This document shows, piece by piece, positions 61,598 through 64,000 of a DNA stretch of 64,000 nucleotides. The notes beneath the pieces are model-generated. The model was given only the letters and a program-made list of their open reading frames with translations, had not been told where the DNA came from and searched no databases. The DNA comes from DASRQK01 sp964436635 (GTDB lineage: Bacteria; Bacteroidota; Bacteroidia; Sphingobacteriales; Sphingobacteriaceae). Position 1 is the stretch's first letter. The number at the start of each line of letters is the position of its first letter. The position numbers were made by a program, and so were the translations under genes. Location: the NCBI GenBank assembly GCA_964436635.1, contig CAYTDM010000004.1:41960-105959 (forward strand). The letters run 5' to 3'.

Positions 61598-63427
61598 ATG
61601 GAAAGAAAGAACGTTCCTCTTTATTTTAAGCTTCTTGCAATTTGTTTGATAACTACTTTTGCCTTAAACCCTTCTGCGGCTCGCGCAAATCAGGGGGCTA
61701 CCCTCGCTTCATCAGATCTCGCAGCGCAGGCTCCGTCCACGGTTAATCAAAGTGTTTTACTAAATGACAGACACGGCATGTTGCCATTGCAGGATTTGGA
61801 CACGAAAAGTATTTCCCTGATTACCACGGATGCCGCTAAATTTTCAGGATATTATGCGCAGTTATCCCGCTACGCAAACATCGATTTGCAAGTCTGGGAT
61901 GCTTCAAGCAAGGAGATATTGAATGCGCTCGATGAAAAATTAAAACTAAGAAACACCTTAATTTTTGTCTTGTCGGCTGATCAGGTGCAGGATTCGACTT
62001 TGATGGATTTTATCCAAACACAAGCTATAAGCAAACATGTTGTAGTCAGCCTTTTCGGAAACGGGGAAGCGTTGTCGGCCTTTGATAAAAGCGATGCCAT
62101 GTTTATTTGGAATCCTGGAATGGATTTGATCGCTCAACAACATGCTGCAATGTCCTTTTTTGGAGGCTTGCCGGTGTATGGAAAACTCTCTAAAAATTAT
62201 TCGGAGCGCTTTAAAGAAGGTATGGGCCAAACCTGGGAAAAAATCAGGCTGAGTTATTTGGGCATGGAGGGTACCTCCATCAATGCGCAGTTATTAAGAG
62301 ATAGCATTGATGCAGTCATGCAACATGCGATAGAAGGCAAAGCGGCTCCTGGAGGAGTGGTTATGGTGATTCGTGATGGGAATGTGATTTTTGAAAAAGC
62401 CTATGGGCATCATACCTACGAAGCGGAGCGTCCTACTCAGTTAAGTGACATTTTTGACATGGCGTCTATCACGAAGATTGCTGCTACCACACCGATGGTG
62501 ATGCGCTTAACCGAGCAAGGCATCGTGGATTTGGATCAAACCATGGGCTATTATTTATGGCAAGCCAAACACTCGAATAAAGCAAATACGAAGTTAAGGG
62601 ATGTGATGCTGCACGAGGCGGGGTTTATTCCATATATTCCTTTTTATAGAGACTTAAATCCGGGAGATGTTGTGGCGGATTCCTCAGCAACCCACTCCGT
62701 AAAAATGGCTGATGGAAGTTACATTCGAACCGGATTTTATGAGGAATTTATGTGGCCGACCATGTTAAATTCGAATTTAAATGAAACGGGCAAGTACGTG
62801 TATTCTGACATTAGCATGTATGTGATGAAGGAGGTTTCTGAACATCGCACAGGTGTTCCGATTCAAGAATACATTCAACAAAACTTTTATCGTAGCCTGG
62901 GCATGGTTACAGCGGGCTATACGCCGAGATTGCGCTTTGAAAAAGATCGCATTGTGCCGACTGAGCATGACAAAGCATTTAGAAAAGTATTATTAGAAGG
63001 CTATGTGCACGATCAAGGTGCGGCCATGGCTGGTGGAATCGCTGGGCATGCTGGATTATTTGCTTCCGCAAATGATTTGGCGATCTACGGGCAGTTATTG
63101 TTAAATCGAGGCGATTACGGGGGGACCCAATATTTCAAACCAGAAACGGTTGATTTATTTACCTCGAACCAATCGCCTAACAGCCGAAGAGGCTTAGGAT
63201 TTGACCGAAAAGATCCGAATCCAGCAGCTCGTTATCCTTCAGGTTATGCGTCGGATGCGACTTATGGACACACTGGATACACAGGGACTTGCATTTGGAT
63301 GGACCCTGAAGAGCGATTAATTTATATCTTTTTGTCTAATCGGGTGCATCCAGAAGTTTCAAATCAATTAAGTGATTTGGCGATTCGTAGAAGAATTATG
63401 GATGCGATTTATCAAGCCATTCAATAG
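61598..63427 (+). CDS. Beta-lactamase (class C)-family serine hydrolase with a GH3-like N-terminal remnant
   Basis: Secreted protein of 609 residues: signal peptide (YFKLLAICLITTFALNPSAARA), then about 180 residues resembling the C-terminal domain of a family-3 glycoside hydrolase (SVLLNDRHGMLPL, FGNGEALSAF, GGLPVYGKLS), then a serine hydrolase domain with SITK near 290, YSD near 402 and GHTGYTG near 558. Bacteroidota often carry a larger protein of about 970 residues with GH3 catalytic, GH3 C-terminal and beta-lactamase parts; here the GH3 catalytic barrel is absent. The role is probably in peptidoglycan or peptide turnover rather than antibiotic resistance. The dipeptidase gene follows 13 bp later. 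Confidence 0.85.
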   Translation: MERKNVPLYFKLLAICLITTFALNPSAARANQGATLASSDLAAQAPSTVNQSVLLNDRHGMLPLQDLDTKSISLITTDAAKFSGYYAQLSRYANIDLQVWDASSKEILNALDEKLKLRNTLIFVLSADQVQDSTLMDFIQTQAISKHVVVSLFGNGEALSAFDKSDAMFIWNPGMDLIAQQHAAMSFFGGLPVYGKLSKNYSERFKEGMGQTWEKIRLSYLGMEGTSINAQLLRDSIDAVMQHAIEGKAAPGGVVMVIRDGNVIFEKAYGHHTYEAERPTQLSDIFDMASITKIAATTPMVMRLTEQGIVDLDQTMGYYLWQAKHSNKANTKLRDVMLHEAGFIPYIPFYRDLNPGDVVADSSATHSVKMADGSYIRTGFYEEFMWPTMLNSNLNETGKYVYSDISMYVMKEVSEHRTGVPIQEYIQQNFYRSLGMVTAGYTPRLRFEKDRIVPTEHDKAFRKVLLEGYVHDQGAAMAGGIAGHAGLFASANDLAIYGQLLLNRGDYGGTQYFKPETVDLFTSNQSPNSRRGLGFDRKDPNPAARYPSGYASDATYGHTGYTGTCIWMDPEERLIYIFLSNRVHPEVSNQLSDLAIRRRIMDAIYQAIQ

Positions 63428-63440
63428 AAAAAGTCATCTT

Positions 63441-64000
63441 ATGAAATTAAAACGAACCAGCTCCTTTACATGGGGAATTTTATTAGCCACGATTTGGAGT
63501 GGTTCGGCTTGTCAATCAGGCAGTCAATCAAGCAACCAAACAGGCAGCCCATCCGGTAGCTCAACGATTCACGATGCTGCCTATGTTGAAGCCTTTCATC
63601 AAGAAATTTTAGTTTTTGACACGCATAACGATGTGTTATACACTTCTGTGATGGAAAAGGGTGCGGACATTGGTCAACGGATCCAACACGGACACACCGA
63701 CTTGGTACGTCTGAAAGAAGGGGGTGTGGATGTGCAAGTTTTTGCGGTTTGGTCGGATGCTTCTGGAGACTTTGCGTACGCAAATCAACAGATCGATGCT
63801 TTAATGGAGTTGATTCAAAAATACCCGGATGCCATTGCGCTAGCGAAAACCCCCGCGGATATACAAACCATTCAAGATCAGCAGAAAATAGCGGCTGTGA
63901 TCGGAGTCGAAGGCGGGCATATGATCGAGGAAAACCTGGATTATTTAGATCGTTTATATGAGCGTGGGGCCCGATACTTAACGCTTACTTGGAACCAATC
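63441..64000 (+). CDS. Membrane dipeptidase (peptidase family M19) lipoprotein, cut by the window end
   Basis: First 186 residues of a renal-dipeptidase-type zinc enzyme. A lipoprotein signal (GILLATIWSGSAC) is followed by a short Gln/Ser/Asn-rich linker and the N-terminal metal motif VFDTHNDVLY; GVEGGHMI carries a further ligand region. M19 enzymes cleave dipeptides, some with D-residues. It follows the serine hydrolase by 13 bp, suggesting a joint role in breaking down wall or dietary peptides. The rest lies beyond the window. Confidence 0.88.
   Translation, partial: MKLKRTSSFTWGILLATIWSGSACQSGSQSSNQTGSPSGSSTIHDAAYVEAFHQEILVFDTHNDVLYTSVMEKGADIGQRIQHGHTDLVRLKEGGVDVQVFAVWSDASGDFAYANQQIDALMELIQKYPDAIALAKTPADIQTIQDQQKIAAVIGVEGGHMIEENLDYLDRLYERGARYLTLTWNQ

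Noticed and set aside
61598..63427. Beta-lactamase-family protein as antibiotic resistance
   Set aside because: The domain order and the GH3-like N-terminus match wall or peptide hydrolases, and there is no ampR neighbour.

Overview
The window is a gene-dense stretch of core chromosome from a member of the Bacteroidota, most probably the Cytophagales. The evidence is: TAnnTTTG promoter boxes with few Shine-Dalgarno sites; a SprE/PorW-type lipoprotein of type IX secretion and gliding; a futalosine-pathway gene (mqnB); the long NagB fused to a PIG-L deacetylase domain; the gene order miaB - sigma-54 activator - lptE - TPR protein - secG - groES - groEL; and many lipoproteins with a cysteine just after the signal peptide. 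I cannot name the genus. I found no rRNA, tRNA, insertion sequence, prophage or CRISPR array. Two 10-N scaffold gaps (14324-14333 and 60209-60218) fall inside genes.

Layout. 1-7.7 kb: comF, vanZ-like and gcvH, anmK, a DUF2461 gene, then truA - thioredoxin-like lipoprotein - ABC exporter. 7.7-11.3 kb: a tight minus-strand operon of histidine kinase, papain-like DUF6695 protein, panD, thioesterase and SRPBCC protein. 11.3-18.9 kb: gltX, parE (split by a gap), uvrC and PBP1A. 18.9-24 kb: sprE/porW, an orphan atpZ, ahcY and a bacilliredoxin. 24-33 kb: degP, dapF, a tyrosine phosphatase, typA, kbl, dedA and dnaN. 32-39.5 kb: ruvX, ybeY, ndk with a small membrane ORF, ispH-hemH-phosphoesterase, an ABC permease, dtd, MazG-like. 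39.5-41 kb: the remnant of an MscS channel gene and an isoaspartyl peptidase. 41-48 kb: the chaperonin/secG/lptE/sigma-54/miaB cluster. 48-54.8 kb: mutY, ssb, rng, a 29-residue bS22/mS38-like gene, a TPR protein, hup, pdhB and mqnB. 54.9-64 kb: nagB-PIG-L, a DUF819 membrane protein, miaA, an oxidoreductase, a protein with a phage-endonuclease-like domain, a beta-lactamase-family hydrolase and a dipeptidase cut by the window end.

How the genes fit together. Most are housekeeping: tRNA modification (truA, miaA, miaB, dtd), replication and repair (dnaN, parE, uvrC, mutY, ssb, ruvX), envelope work (pbp1A, anmK, lptE, secG, degP, sprE) and cofactors (panD, hemH, ispH, mqnB, gcvH). Convergent gene pairs repeatedly share one bidirectional hairpin terminator.

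I see no obvious new defence or biosynthetic system. The most interesting signals are regulatory and structural: four genes whose TAnnTTTG box lies exactly 4 nt from the start codon (likely leaderless mRNAs); an identical 11-mer inside inverted repeats at the miaB and groES promoters; an internally deleted mscS gene; many short tandem repeats at gene ends and in linkers; and several odd proteins (DUF6695, the phage-endonuclease-like protein, and a hydrolase that has lost its GH3 catalytic domain).
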